Assembly: GCA_035255485.1 (NCBI GenBank) | Contig: DATEZO010000137.1 | Location: 38,211 to 102,210, forward strand | From: DATEZO01 sp035255485 | Lineage (GTDB): Bacteria > Pseudomonadota > Gammaproteobacteria > Burkholderiales > Burkholderiaceae_D | Reading direction: 5' to 3' | Length of the DNA: 64,000 nt | Shown here: positions 17,626-27,161 of the stretch, in pieces | Position numbering within the stretch: the first letter of the stretch is position 1 | Layout: the number at the start of each line of letters is the position of its first letter | Translations under genes and position numbers: made by a program | Notes under the pieces: generated by a model | Database searches by the model: none | Seen by the model: the letters and a program-made list of their open reading frames with translations, nothing else | What the model was told of the DNA's origin: nothing

Positions 17626-18543
17626 TTGACAATTTCCAGCATGACCGGCTATGCGGTCACAACCCGGGAAACAGCGGGCGGCACTCTTGTGGTTGAACTC
17701 AAGAGCGTGAATTCCCGCTTTCTAGATCTGCAGTTCCGCATGAATGACGATTTGCGTGCGCTCGAACCCATGTTGCGCGAAGCACTCATGGGTCGCGTGA
17801 CACGCGGCAAAGTCGAATGCCGGATCAGTTTTGCCCGTAAAGCCGCCGGCGCGGGCCAGACATTGCATACTCCACTCTTGACATCGCTGGCCGCGCTACA
17901 GAGCCAGCTGCGCGAGCAATTCATGGACGCACGGCCATTTTCGATCAGCGAGCTGCTACGTTGGCCGGGAGTGATTGAAGAAACTGAAATCGGACAGGAA
18001 ACATTGCAGGCCGAGGCAGGCATCGCGATCGCAGCCGTGCTGGACACTTTTATAGACAGCCGTAAACGCGAAGGTGCCGCCCTGTGCGCAATATTGATTG
18101 CACGCATTGATGAGATGGAAGCGATTGTGCAGCGCATTACGCCATTGGTTCCGCAGGCCATTGCACAGTTCCAGCAAAGGGCAAGTGAGCGCATGCAGGA
18201 TGTTCTGGGCATTACGCTGCGGGATGCGAATGCTTCTACCGGCATTACTGCACTTTCGCGCGAAGAAGCGCTCGATCGGATTCGCCAGGAGGTCACACTG
18301 TACGGTATCCGGATCGACATTGCTGAAGAATTGACGCGTCTGTCCACCCATCTGGCAGAAACTCGCCAGATCCTGCAAAAGGGTGGACAGGTAGGCAAGC
18401 GGCTCGATTTCATGATGCAGGAGCTCAACCGCGAAGCAAATACCATCGGTTCGAAGGCTGCGGTAAAAGAACTGTCGGATGCATCAATGGCATTGAAATT
18501 GCTGATCGAACAGATCCGCGAACAGGTGCAAAATCTGGAATAG
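17626..18543 (+). CDS. yicC: YicC/YloC family endoribonuclease
   Basis: A 305-residue protein with the family N-terminus SMTGYA, then VELKSVNSRFLDLQFRM, and the C-terminal DUF1732 segment GKRLDFMMQELNREANTIGSKA. Recent work on E. coli YicC describes an endoribonuclease involved in small RNA turnover. The initiator is TTG at 17626, with GAGG seven bases upstream. It gives MTISSMTGYA, close to the family norm; the first ATG (17641) would remove residues before SMTGYA. It lies directly upstream of gmk, as in many Proteobacteria. Confidence 0.92.
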   Translation: MTISSMTGYAVTTRETAGGTLVVELKSVNSRFLDLQFRMNDDLRALEPMLREALMGRVTRGKVECRISFARKAAGAGQTLHTPLLTSLAALQSQLREQFMDARPFSISELLRWPGVIEETEIGQETLQAEAGIAIAAVLDTFIDSRKREGAALCAILIARIDEMEAIVQRITPLVPQAIAQFQQRASERMQDVLGITLRDANASTGITALSREEALDRIRQEVTLYGIRIDIAEELTRLSTHLAETRQILQKGGQVGKRLDFMMQELNREANTIGSKAAVKELSDASMALKLLIEQIREQVQNLE

Positions 18544-18617
18544 TCTTCAAACAGCACTACTACAATAAGGGTCATGAGCATGTCGCCTTGCTCTAACCCG
18601 TCAATCCAGGGATTCCC

Positions 18618-19265
18618 ATGCATGATGACACTCTCGCCTCTTCCGGCAGCCTGTTCATGGTCGTTGCGCCCTCCGGCGCTGGTAAATCGACGCTGGTAAA
18701 TGCGCTGCTGGCGCAGGAGCCGGCAATCAAATTATCGATCTCATACACTACCCGCGCGCCGCGCCCGAAAGAGCAGCATGGCCGCGAATATTACTTTACG
18801 TCAATCGAGGATTTTCTTGCGCGGCGCGCTGCCGGTGAATTTTTGGAGTCTGCCAAGGTCCATGATAATTATTATGGAACTTCGCGCATCCTGATTGCCG
18901 AACAGATGCGGGCAGGAACGGATGTTCTGCTTGAAATCGATTGGCAAGGAGCACAGCAGGTCAAGAGACAGTTTCCGCATGCGGTTGGCATTTTTATCTT
19001 GCCGCCATCGATTACCGCATTGGAAGAGCGCCTTAACAAACGCGGGCAAGATGAGCCGCAGGTGATAACAAGACGAATTCTGGCCGCGGGAGGTGAAATC
19101 GCGCATGCGCCTGAGTTTGAATATGTTATTATTAATCAAGAGTTTGCGACTGCTTTAGTTGAACTCGTTTCCATCGTCAAGGCAACCCGTTGCCGGTTCG
19201 CTCAACAGGCAGCGCGCAATGCATCCCTCTTTACCCAATTGGGTATTCATGCCGATCAAGGCTGA
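18618..19265 (+). CDS. gmk: Guanylate kinase
   Basis: A 215-residue enzyme phosphorylating GMP to GDP with ATP. The P-loop VVAPSGAGKSTLVNALL is at about residues 15-31, the GMP-binding SYTTRAPRPKEQHGREYYF at 42-60, and LLEIDWQGAQQVKR contains the Walker B-like region. The length is standard. It is followed 41 bases later by rpoZ and then spoT, the classical order that links GTP supply to (p)ppGpp metabolism. Confidence 0.97.
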   Translation: MHDDTLASSGSLFMVVAPSGAGKSTLVNALLAQEPAIKLSISYTTRAPRPKEQHGREYYFTSIEDFLARRAAGEFLESAKVHDNYYGTSRILIAEQMRAGTDVLLEIDWQGAQQVKRQFPHAVGIFILPPSITALEERLNKRGQDEPQVITRRILAAGGEIAHAPEFEYVIINQEFATALVELVSIVKATRCRFAQQAARNASLFTQLGIHADQG

Positions 19266-19306
19266 TTATTTTCATTTATTATTGTTTTCGATTTTCAGGA
19301 GTACGT

Positions 19307-19510
19307 ATGGCCCGTATCACTATTGAAGATTGCCTCAAGCAAATCCCCAATCGCTTTCAACTTACACTTGCGGCGACTTACCGCGCCCGTCAGTTGCTGC
19401 AAGGGCACACGCCGAAGGTTGATGCCAAGGATAAGCCGACTGTAGTGGCATTGCGTGAAATCGCAGCAGGCAAGGTCGGAATTGAAATGTTGAAAAAAGT
19501 GCCTAGCTAG
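19307..19510 (+). CDS. rpoZ: RNA polymerase omega subunit
   Basis: A 67-residue omega subunit starting MARITIEDCLKQIPNRFQL, with the conserved ATYRARQL and KPTVVALREIAAGKVG segments that contact beta-prime. A strong AGGAG is five bases upstream of the ATG at 19307; the longer frame overlapping gmk is not used. Omega helps form one of the ppGpp sites of RNA polymerase, which fits its place next to spoT. Confidence 0.97.
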   Translation: MARITIEDCLKQIPNRFQLTLAATYRARQLLQGHTPKVDAKDKPTVVALREIAAGKVGIEMLKKVPS

Positions 19511-19672
19511 TATCATATGTCATGCCAGTCGGAATGAATAAAAGCAACGGGGGTTTACTTCAGGCCGGACGCGAATCGTCACAATCTGCCGTTATCGCGA
19601 AAATCTATACCAGTCGATGATGTAAGAACACGCGCTTTTGTATTCTGCCTGGCATGGCTCGCTACATAATTA

Positions 19673-19702
19673 TTGACATGCCTGCCATGCGGCTGATATC
19701 TA
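19673..19702 (+). promoter_or_regulatory. Candidate spoT promoter giving a leaderless start
   Basis: TTGACA (19673-19678) stands 18 bases from TATCTA (19697-19702). Transcription would start about seven bases further, at or next to the A of the spoT ATG at 19709. No ribosome-binding site is visible before that ATG. Confidence 0.4.
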
Positions 19703-19708
19703 TTCAGT

Positions 19709-21985
19709 ATGAACCTGACTCCACCAGATTCAACCCTATCAACCGTGTCCGGCAAACGGACGGCTTCTGATCGTTTGGTCTCAAAAACCGCCAATTCCAA
19801 ATTTGCTCCAGCCCCCGCACCAGACGCGAGCGTTGCTTCCGTTACACACCTGAATAGCAAGCTTGCCGAATATTTAACGCCTTCCGAGCTGAAAAAAGTC
19901 AAGGAGGCATATCGGTTCTCGGATGAAATGCATCTCGGGCAGATGCGCATGTCCGGCGAACCTTATATTTCTCATCCGATCGCCGTTGCCGAAATCTGTG
20001 CCGACTGGAAACTAGACGCGCAAGCGATCATGGCAGCACTTTTGCATGACGTGATGGAAGATCAGGACGTCAAGAAGGATGAACTGATCGAGCGCTTTGG
20101 CGCGCCGGTGGCAGCATTGGTTGATGGTTTGTCCAAACTGGAAAAAATCGAATTCCAGAGCCAGATCGAAGCGCAGGCGGAGAATTTTCGCAAAATGTTG
20201 CTGGCGATGGCGCGCGATGTGCGCGTCATCCTGGTGAAGCTGGCCGACCGCCTGCATAACATGCGTACGCTCGGCGCGATGTTGCCCGAAAAAAAACGTC
20301 GCATCGCGCGCGAAACGATGGAAGTCTATGTGCCGATCGCGCATCGCCTGGGCCTCAATAACATTTATCGCGAACTGCAGGACCTGTCGTTCTCACATCT
20401 GTACCCGATCCGCTATCGTACGCTTGCCAAGGCAGTCAAGGCCGCGCGAGGAAATCGGCGCGAAGTCGTCAGCAAGATTCTTGACGCAGTTAACAATACA
20501 CTGGCGGCGGCCGGCATTCATGCGCAAGTGTACGGTCGTGAAAAAACGCTGTTCGGCATTTATCGCAAGATGCGCAACAAGCATTTGTCCTTTTCCCAGG
20601 TGCTGGATGTGTACGGCTTTCGGGTCGTGGTCGACAGCTTTGCCAACTGCTACGTCGCACTGGGTACCCTGCATGCGCTGTACAAGCCGATGCCGGGCAA
20701 GTTCAAGGATTACATCGCCATTTCCAAGCTGAATGGCTACCAGTCGCTGCATACCACGTTGATCGGCCCGTACGGCACGCCAGTGGAATTCCAGATTCGG
20801 ACGCAGGACATGCATCGCGTTGCCGAGTCTGGCGTCGCGGCACACTGGCTATACAAGAATGATGAAGGTGGCCTGACCGACCTGCAGCAGCGCACCCATG
20901 CATGGCTGCAGTCGCTGCTCGATATCCAGAAGCAAACTGGCGATTCCGCCGAATTCCTGGAGCACGTGAAAGTCGATCTGTTTCCCGACTCGGTTTACGT
21001 GTTTACGCCCAAGTCGAAAATCATCGCCCTGCCGCGCGGCGCGACTGCCCTCGATTTTGCCTACACGATTCACACCGACATCGGCGACCAGACCATTGCG
21101 GCAAAGGTCAACCATGAACCGGCGCCCTTGCGAACCGAATTGCGCAATGGAGACATTGTTGAAATCATCACGTCGCCGGCTTCACGGCCGAACCCGAACT
21201 GGCTAACATTCGTGCGTACCGGCAAGGCACGCTCCGCAATCCGGCATCATTTGCGAACGATCAATCTGGCCGAATCGATTGAGCTGGGGAAGCGACTGTT
21301 ATCGCAGTCCCTGCTCGCCATGAACCTTGATCCTACGCTACCGGTTTCGCTGGCGGAAAAATTACTGAACGAATCCAGCGCCAAATCGCTCGACGAACTG
21401 TATGCCGATATCGGTGTCGGAAAGCGCATGGCGGCATTGGTCGCGCGACATATTCTCGGCTTGATCGAAGACGATACGGCACCGCGGCTGGCACTCGAGA
21501 AAAATGGCACGATAGCATCACACAAGCTCGACCCGGTTGTCATCTATGGCAGCGAAGGCGTGACAGTGCAATTGGCGCCCTGCTGCCAGCCGATTCCAGG
21601 CGATAACATCATCGGCCAATTGAAGCGCGATCAAGGCATCACGGTGCATACCATCGATTGCGAACCGGCCAAACGGCAGCGTACCAAAGAACCTGATCGC
21701 TGGATCGACGTTGTCTGGGGCAGTGACCTGAATCGCCGTTTCGACTGTCGCATCATGCTTCTGGTCAAGAATGAAAGAGGCGTGCTGGCGCGTGTCGCCG
21801 CAGAAATCGGCGAATCGGACGCGAACATTACCTGGGTGAGCATGGATGACAATAAAGACCCGCAGCTAGTCATGACCCAGCTGCGTTTTACCGTGCAGGT
21901 TGAGGATCGGATTCATCTCGCACGCCTGATGCGCAACGTGCATCGCATTCCGGGCGTCACGCGAATATTGCGCGAGCGCAGCTGA
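19709..21985 (+). CDS. spoT: Bifunctional (p)ppGpp synthetase/hydrolase
   Basis: A 758-residue long RSH protein. After a Ser/Ala-rich 50-residue extension come the HD hydrolase domain (HPIAVAEI, then ALLHDVMED with His113 and Asp114, and DRLHNMRTL), the synthetase domain (YGREKTLFGIYRKM through YQSLHTTLIGPYG), the TGS domain (VYVFTPKSKIIALPRGATALDFAYTIHTDIG), a helical/zinc-finger region and a C-terminal ACT domain. The intact HD motif marks it as the SpoT/Rel type able to degrade ppGpp; the RKM signature fits a regulated synthetase. It is the last gene of the yicC-gmk-rpoZ-spoT run and may also have its own promoter. Confidence 0.96.
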   Translation: MNLTPPDSTLSTVSGKRTASDRLVSKTANSKFAPAPAPDASVASVTHLNSKLAEYLTPSELKKVKEAYRFSDEMHLGQMRMSGEPYISHPIAVAEICADWKLDAQAIMAALLHDVMEDQDVKKDELIERFGAPVAALVDGLSKLEKIEFQSQIEAQAENFRKMLLAMARDVRVILVKLADRLHNMRTLGAMLPEKKRRIARETMEVYVPIAHRLGLNNIYRELQDLSFSHLYPIRYRTLAKAVKAARGNRREVVSKILDAVNNTLAAAGIHAQVYGREKTLFGIYRKMRNKHLSFSQVLDVYGFRVVVDSFANCYVALGTLHALYKPMPGKFKDYIAISKLNGYQSLHTTLIGPYGTPVEFQIRTQDMHRVAESGVAAHWLYKNDEGGLTDLQQRTHAWLQSLLDIQKQTGDSAEFLEHVKVDLFPDSVYVFTPKSKIIALPRGATALDFAYTIHTDIGDQTIAAKVNHEPAPLRTELRNGDIVEIITSPASRPNPNWLTFVRTGKARSAIRHHLRTINLAESIELGKRLLSQSLLAMNLDPTLPVSLAEKLLNESSAKSLDELYADIGVGKRMAALVARHILGLIEDDTAPRLALEKNGTIASHKLDPVVIYGSEGVTVQLAPCCQPIPGDNIIGQLKRDQGITVHTIDCEPAKRQRTKEPDRWIDVVWGSDLNRRFDCRIMLLVKNERGVLARVAAEIGESDANITWVSMDDNKDPQLVMTQLRFTVQVEDRIHLARLMRNVHRIPGVTRILRERS

Positions 21986-22061
21986 GCCCCTGCTGAAGGC
22001 TGCGGTGAGGACGCGGAACCGGAACATACATGGCCATGCGCAACATCATGATGCATTCAAT

Positions 22062-22132
22062 GGGAGTATAATGAAAAACACGCCATTACTCGCAATGAAA
22101 TAGGGGGACATTAAAAATACACTTGGGTGTAT
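22062..22132 (+). repeat. 71-bp intergenic element, copy B
   Basis: Same order and spacing as copies A and C: GGGAGTATA, AAAAA at position 13, CGCAATGA in the middle, and TTAAAAATACAC-TTGG-GTGTAT at the end. It lies between the convergent spoT and greB genes, 76 bases after the spoT stop. Confidence 0.8.
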
Positions 22133-22252
22133 AGCTATATACAATCATCAAAAATCAGTAAATATTCGTGAATATTCAAGAGTGGCAGAAATACCATCAT
22201 CGGCCCGCTCCAATCTCGCCGTGCGCGCAACAACAGGATTGGCATGACGTTT

Positions 22253-22804
22253 TTATCGCGCCGGATAACGCACTTCGATGATGTGCAGTTCCTCCATGCC
22301 GGCAGGCGTGTGAAAGATCACAGAGTCTCCTTCGCATGCTTTGGTGAGTGCCCGGGCAACCGGTGAAATCCAGCTGATTTTGCCATGCAATGGATCGAAT
22401 TCATCGATCCCGAGAATGGTCACCGTGTGCGTTTCCCCTGCATGATTTTCGTATACCACGGTAGCGCCGAAAAATATCTGGTCGCTGCCGTGATGTACGC
22501 TTGGATCGACGACTTCAGCGATATCCAGGCGCTTTGTCAGGAAACGGATACGGCGGTCGATCTCGCGCAGGCGCCGTTTACCATAGATATAGTCGCCGTT
22601 CTCTGAGCGGTCGCCATTTGACGCGGCCCACGAAACGATGCGCACGACTTCCGGCCGTTCGACATCGATCAACTGCAGTAACTCATCCTTCAGCCGCTGA
22701 TGGCCCTGCGGAGTGATGTAATTCCTGGTCCCCGCCGGAATCGAGGGCAACGCGCCATCGAGATCATCATCGTCGTCGGTTTCCTTGACAAATGCTTTAT
22801 TCAT
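22253..22804 (-). CDS. greB: Transcript cleavage factor GreB
   Basis: A 183-residue Gre factor with the coiled-coil N-terminal domain (ITPQGHQRLKDELLQLIDVERPEVV) carrying the acidic tip in SENGDYIYGKRRLREIDRRIRFLTKRL. The C-terminal FKBP-like domain is GATVVYENHAGETHTVTILGIDEFDP. The basic patch and the loop YIYGKRRLREID are of the GreB rather than GreA type. An acidic extension (ETDDDDDLDGALP) precedes the domain. It rescues backtracked RNA polymerase by stimulating cleavage of the nascent RNA. Confidence 0.93.
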   Translation of the reverse strand: MNKAFVKETDDDDDLDGALPSIPAGTRNYITPQGHQRLKDELLQLIDVERPEVVRIVSWAASNGDRSENGDYIYGKRRLREIDRRIRFLTKRLDIAEVVDPSVHHGSDQIFFGATVVYENHAGETHTVTILGIDEFDPLHGKISWISPVARALTKACEGDSVIFHTPAGMEELHIIEVRYPAR

Positions 22805-22837
22805 ATCGGATTCACTTCCAAGTGCCGGATGCGACAG

Positions 22838-24121
22838 TCATTGTTCAGCACCGCGTGAAATGCTGTCGCTCCATTCAAATGCCTCCAGCTGCATTTTGCA
22901 CAGTTCCTCCGTCGACAGTTGTAAACTTTGGAGGCTTGGTATCAGCAATTGTTCCGCTTTTTCGATTCTTTCCACATATTCCGCGATGTTCAGCAGTTGC
23001 CCATAGAAACCCGCACGATGCTGCAATGCCTCCGCAATGTCATCCGCCACCGGCAACTGCGGCAGAATCTCTTCCATGGGAATTCCAAACAGGGTATCCA
23101 TCAGTGACATGATGCCGACGGTAAAGGCAATATCGGCACTGTTGCGATCGTTCGGCCGGAGTTTCTGTGCCAGCAATTCCAGCAACTTGCCTCGTGTCGT
23201 TGCCAACAGCAGCAAGGGAGAATGCGCCTGACTTGCCTTGCCGGGTTCTGCATACAGCAATATCTGAAGCCATCGTCGCAATTGACGGCGGCCAATTACC
23301 ATCAAGGCCTGCCCCAACGAATCGATGCGATGCGCAGCGCCGACGCCCGGCGTATTCGCCAGCTTTAACAGCATCAGCCCTAGCGCGGCATCCCGCTTGA
23401 TACTCCGTTCAATCTGCGCGCTATCCGCATCTGCAATCACCTGCGACACGAGCTGCATCAATGCCATCTGCGACGGCGACAGCTTCCGACCCTGCATGAC
23501 GACCGGCCTGGCAAAATAGTAGCCCTGAAAATATTCAAAGCCGAGGCCAAGGCAACACTCGAATTGCTCCAGCGTTTCCACTTTCTCCGCCAGCAGTTTT
23601 TTGCCAACCTGCCTGAACCGCCCTGCCAGCGTTGACAATTCGCTGTACGCCATGCCCGTGATATCGATCTTGATAAATGAAACAAACGGCAAAAGTTGCT
23701 GAAGTCCGCTGGAATCGGCAATCACGTCATCCAGGGCAAACGTGTAGCCGGCTTGCGCCAGCTCCGCCACGCGCGCCACTATTTCACCTGTCACCTCGAC
23801 GGTTTCAAGAATCTCCAGCACTACCCGCTCGGACGGCAGGAAATGCACGAAATCGCTTAGCAAGACAGTCGCATCGACATTGATAAATCCAAGCGCGGAG
23901 CCGATGACATTGACCATTCCCAGTTCCGAAGCGTGCGCAATGACGGCAGCGGTGGCGGACAAATCATCCGTGACATTCGCCGCCCCCAAAGCTGCGCTGC
24001 GAAACAGCAGTTCATAAGCGATCAGGCTCTGGTCACGATTCAGGATCGGCTGCCGTGCCAGGAAAAACTCTTTCAGGCGGTGCTCTCCGGACCGGTCATC
24101 CTGGCTTGAGGTCGTATTCAT
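22838..24121 (-). CDS. EAL-HDOD signalling protein
   Basis: A 427-residue protein with an N-terminal EAL-like domain (FFLARQPILNRDQSLIAYELLFR to LALDDVIADSSG) and a C-terminal HDOD domain (SQMALMQLVSQVIADADSAQIE to RRWLQILLYA). The EAL signature is degenerate (YELLFR in place of the catalytic EAL), and key metal-binding residues appear lost, so it more likely binds partners or c-di-GMP than cleaves it. This architecture is the YuxH/CdgJ type linked to motility control. The ATG at 24121 is preferred over a TTG three bases upstream. Confidence 0.88.
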   Translation of the reverse strand: MNTTSSQDDRSGEHRLKEFFLARQPILNRDQSLIAYELLFRSAALGAANVTDDLSATAAVIAHASELGMVNVIGSALGFINVDATVLLSDFVHFLPSERVVLEILETVEVTGEIVARVAELAQAGYTFALDDVIADSSGLQQLLPFVSFIKIDITGMAYSELSTLAGRFRQVGKKLLAEKVETLEQFECCLGLGFEYFQGYYFARPVVMQGRKLSPSQMALMQLVSQVIADADSAQIERSIKRDAALGLMLLKLANTPGVGAAHRIDSLGQALMVIGRRQLRRWLQILLYAEPGKASQAHSPLLLLATTRGKLLELLAQKLRPNDRNSADIAFTVGIMSLMDTLFGIPMEEILPQLPVADDIAEALQHRAGFYGQLLNIAEYVERIEKAEQLLIPSLQSLQLSTEELCKMQLEAFEWSDSISRGAEQ

Positions 24122-24228
24122 CAATCAATGCTCGCAGCAATGCGCATTCAATCGAAAACAGGCGAGAAACGCTAACCCGCAACGGCGCCCCCCGAATCGG
24201 CAAAAGCGATATTTGCCGGTAATGGTAG

Positions 24229-25143
24229 TCATGCGCGGCGCGACTTCACCGAAGGTATTACCGGTGTGCCGGACTCCAGCGTGAATCGCGCATCCGCATC
24301 GCGGCCAAGCGCACTCGTCAGATAAGGCATCAACTCGCGCAGCATGGGCTCCAGCGTCCATGGCGGGTTGATGATGAACATGCCGCTGCTGTGCAGCCCG
24401 AAACCATCCGGCGCGGGAGCGCCAATCGACAGTGTCACATTCAGCCAGCCATTACCCGGCAGACGCTTCAGTTTATCGGGTAGCTGGCGGGATTCCATGC
24501 GTTGCAACACCGGATACCAGACGGCGTAGATGCCGGTGGCAAATCGGGCCAGCGCATCAGTCAATGCATCCTTGACGCGCCGGTAATCGCCCTTGTCTTC
24601 ATAAGGCGGATCGATCAGCACCAGCCCGCGCCGCGACAGCGGCGGCAACAACGCTTTCAGGCCGAGAAAGCCATCCCCTTTCTGCAGCATGACACGCTTG
24701 CCGCGCGCCGGGCGCTGGCCTTGCGCCAATGCGTGCGCTTCCAGCTTGCGGAAATTCTCATCCAGTATCCTGACATCGGCAGGATGCAATTCGAATAACC
24801 GCAAACGATCCTGCTCGCGCATCGTCTTGTCGGCACAATACGGCGAGCCGGGGTAATAGCGCATCTTTCCGCTCGGATTAAGCGTTTTGATCAATTGCAC
24901 ATAGTCGGCCAACGGCCCGGGCAAGTCCTTGCAGTCCCACAGGCGACCGATACCGGTTTCATATTCCGCGTTTTTCGACGCATAAGTACCGTCCAGCGCA
25001 TACAGGCCGGCTCCGGCATGCGTATCGATGACCATGTACGGCGCATCTTTCTGATTCAGATAATGCAATAGCTGGAGAAACACGACATGCTTCAGCACAT
25101 CAGCGTGATTGCCAGCATGGAAAGCATGGCGGTAACTCAACAT
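24229..25143 (-). CDS. rlmJ: 23S rRNA (adenine(2030)-N6)-methyltransferase
   Basis: A 304-residue SAM-dependent methyltransferase. It begins MLSYRHAFHAGNHADVLKHVV, the RlmJ hallmark, continues with the DTHAGAGLY SAM-binding loop at about residues 41-49, and has the catalytic DPPY motif in LVLIDPPYEDKGDY. RlmJ modifies A2030 of 23S rRNA. The gene appears monocistronic; a 104-base spacer separates its end from the EAL-HDOD gene. Confidence 0.93.
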   Translation of the reverse strand: MLSYRHAFHAGNHADVLKHVVFLQLLHYLNQKDAPYMVIDTHAGAGLYALDGTYASKNAEYETGIGRLWDCKDLPGPLADYVQLIKTLNPSGKMRYYPGSPYCADKTMREQDRLRLFELHPADVRILDENFRKLEAHALAQGQRPARGKRVMLQKGDGFLGLKALLPPLSRRGLVLIDPPYEDKGDYRRVKDALTDALARFATGIYAVWYPVLQRMESRQLPDKLKRLPGNGWLNVTLSIGAPAPDGFGLHSSGMFIINPPWTLEPMLRELMPYLTSALGRDADARFTLESGTPVIPSVKSRRA

Positions 25144-25268
25144 AGAAAAGGGTCATCCTGGTGAAATATCGGGAAGCAGCGGCATCGCCGGCACTCCGGT
25201 TGCGAAATCGCAGCCTGAACGCATTGTAACAATTCGCGCATGATGCGGCCGTAATGCGCGCGCCGCAT

Positions 25269-25300
25269 AAAAAAACCGCACTCTTGCGGAGTGCGGTTTT
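25269..25300 (-). terminator. Rho-independent terminator of aceA
   Basis: An 8-bp GC-rich stem (CCGCACTC / GAGTGCGG, arms 25276-25283 and 25289-25296) with a 5-base loop, followed on the minus strand by seven T. It lies 60 bases after the aceA stop. The plus strand also shows TTTT after the stem, so some bidirectional activity is possible. Confidence 0.92.
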
Positions 25301-25359
25301 CCTTGATGGGCGGGCGGCTTGCACCGTCCCGCCGATCTGTGCAAAGACCAGTTGGGCAG

Positions 25360-26655
<1,296 letters not shown>

Positions 26656-26737
26656 GGTCATTCTCCTGTAAAAAACGAGTGAAACAAGGTAAAAAATCCT
26701 GATACCCGAATCATATGCGTTTTTTTGCGCGGCAACA

Positions 26738-26755
26738 ATGTCTTATATAAGACAT
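26738..26755. promoter_or_regulatory. 18-bp palindromic operator candidate upstream of aceA
   Basis: ATGTCTTATATAAGACAT is a perfect palindrome 83 bases upstream of the aceA ATG. The TCTTATATAAGA core looks like a dimeric GntR-type or similar repressor site. The regulator is not encoded in this window. Confidence 0.6.
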
Positions 26756-27161
26756 ATAACTGTTTTTAATGCGTTAAATTTCAAATACTTATAATTTGTT
26801 TTTCGCGATACGGAAAAATATTTCTTAATTCCGGGCAAAATAATGATGCCCTGCGCTGGCAGCATTTCATAATGCGGAATATACTTTTCGAGTTATGAAA
26901 AATCAGGGAAATCATTATGAAAAACAGCATGCGAATGCAAGTCGCGGAAATTTCGACTGATCGTCGCCTGGCATCTGTTTTGATGGCTGCACCGCCTCCG
27001 GGCTGGAGGCAAGCATAGTGGATGATCGGTTCTACCGCCCGCGCCACAGTGCTGGTGTTGGCATGGCTGCCCCGAAAGTGAAATGCGACGCCCGCGCCGT
27101 GCCCTGACGAATCAGGGCGCGGCAACCGGCTCGGGCTGGTATCCCCGACAGCGGAGGATGG
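26756..27161. other. Intergenic region between norZ and aceA
   Basis: About 400 bases without a supported gene. It contains a plus-strand 33-codon frame (26917-27018) with AGGGA upstream that I do not trust. A 7-bp GC-rich hairpin with a 4-base loop (27101-27118) lies just past the norZ stop and may end that transcript, although no T tract follows. Confidence 0.4.

Noticed and set aside
17649..18623. 324-codon minus-strand frame opposite yicC
   Set aside because: Ser/Arg/Cys-rich shadow composition; yicC is certain.
26917..27018. 33-codon plus-strand frame with AGGGA upstream
   Set aside because: The peptide has no hydrophobic segment or known pattern, and the position between two minus-strand genes gives no support.
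27101..27118. GC-rich hairpin downstream of norZ as an intrinsic terminator
   Set aside because: The stem is only 7 bp with no T tract in either direction, so I mention it only in the intergenic entry.
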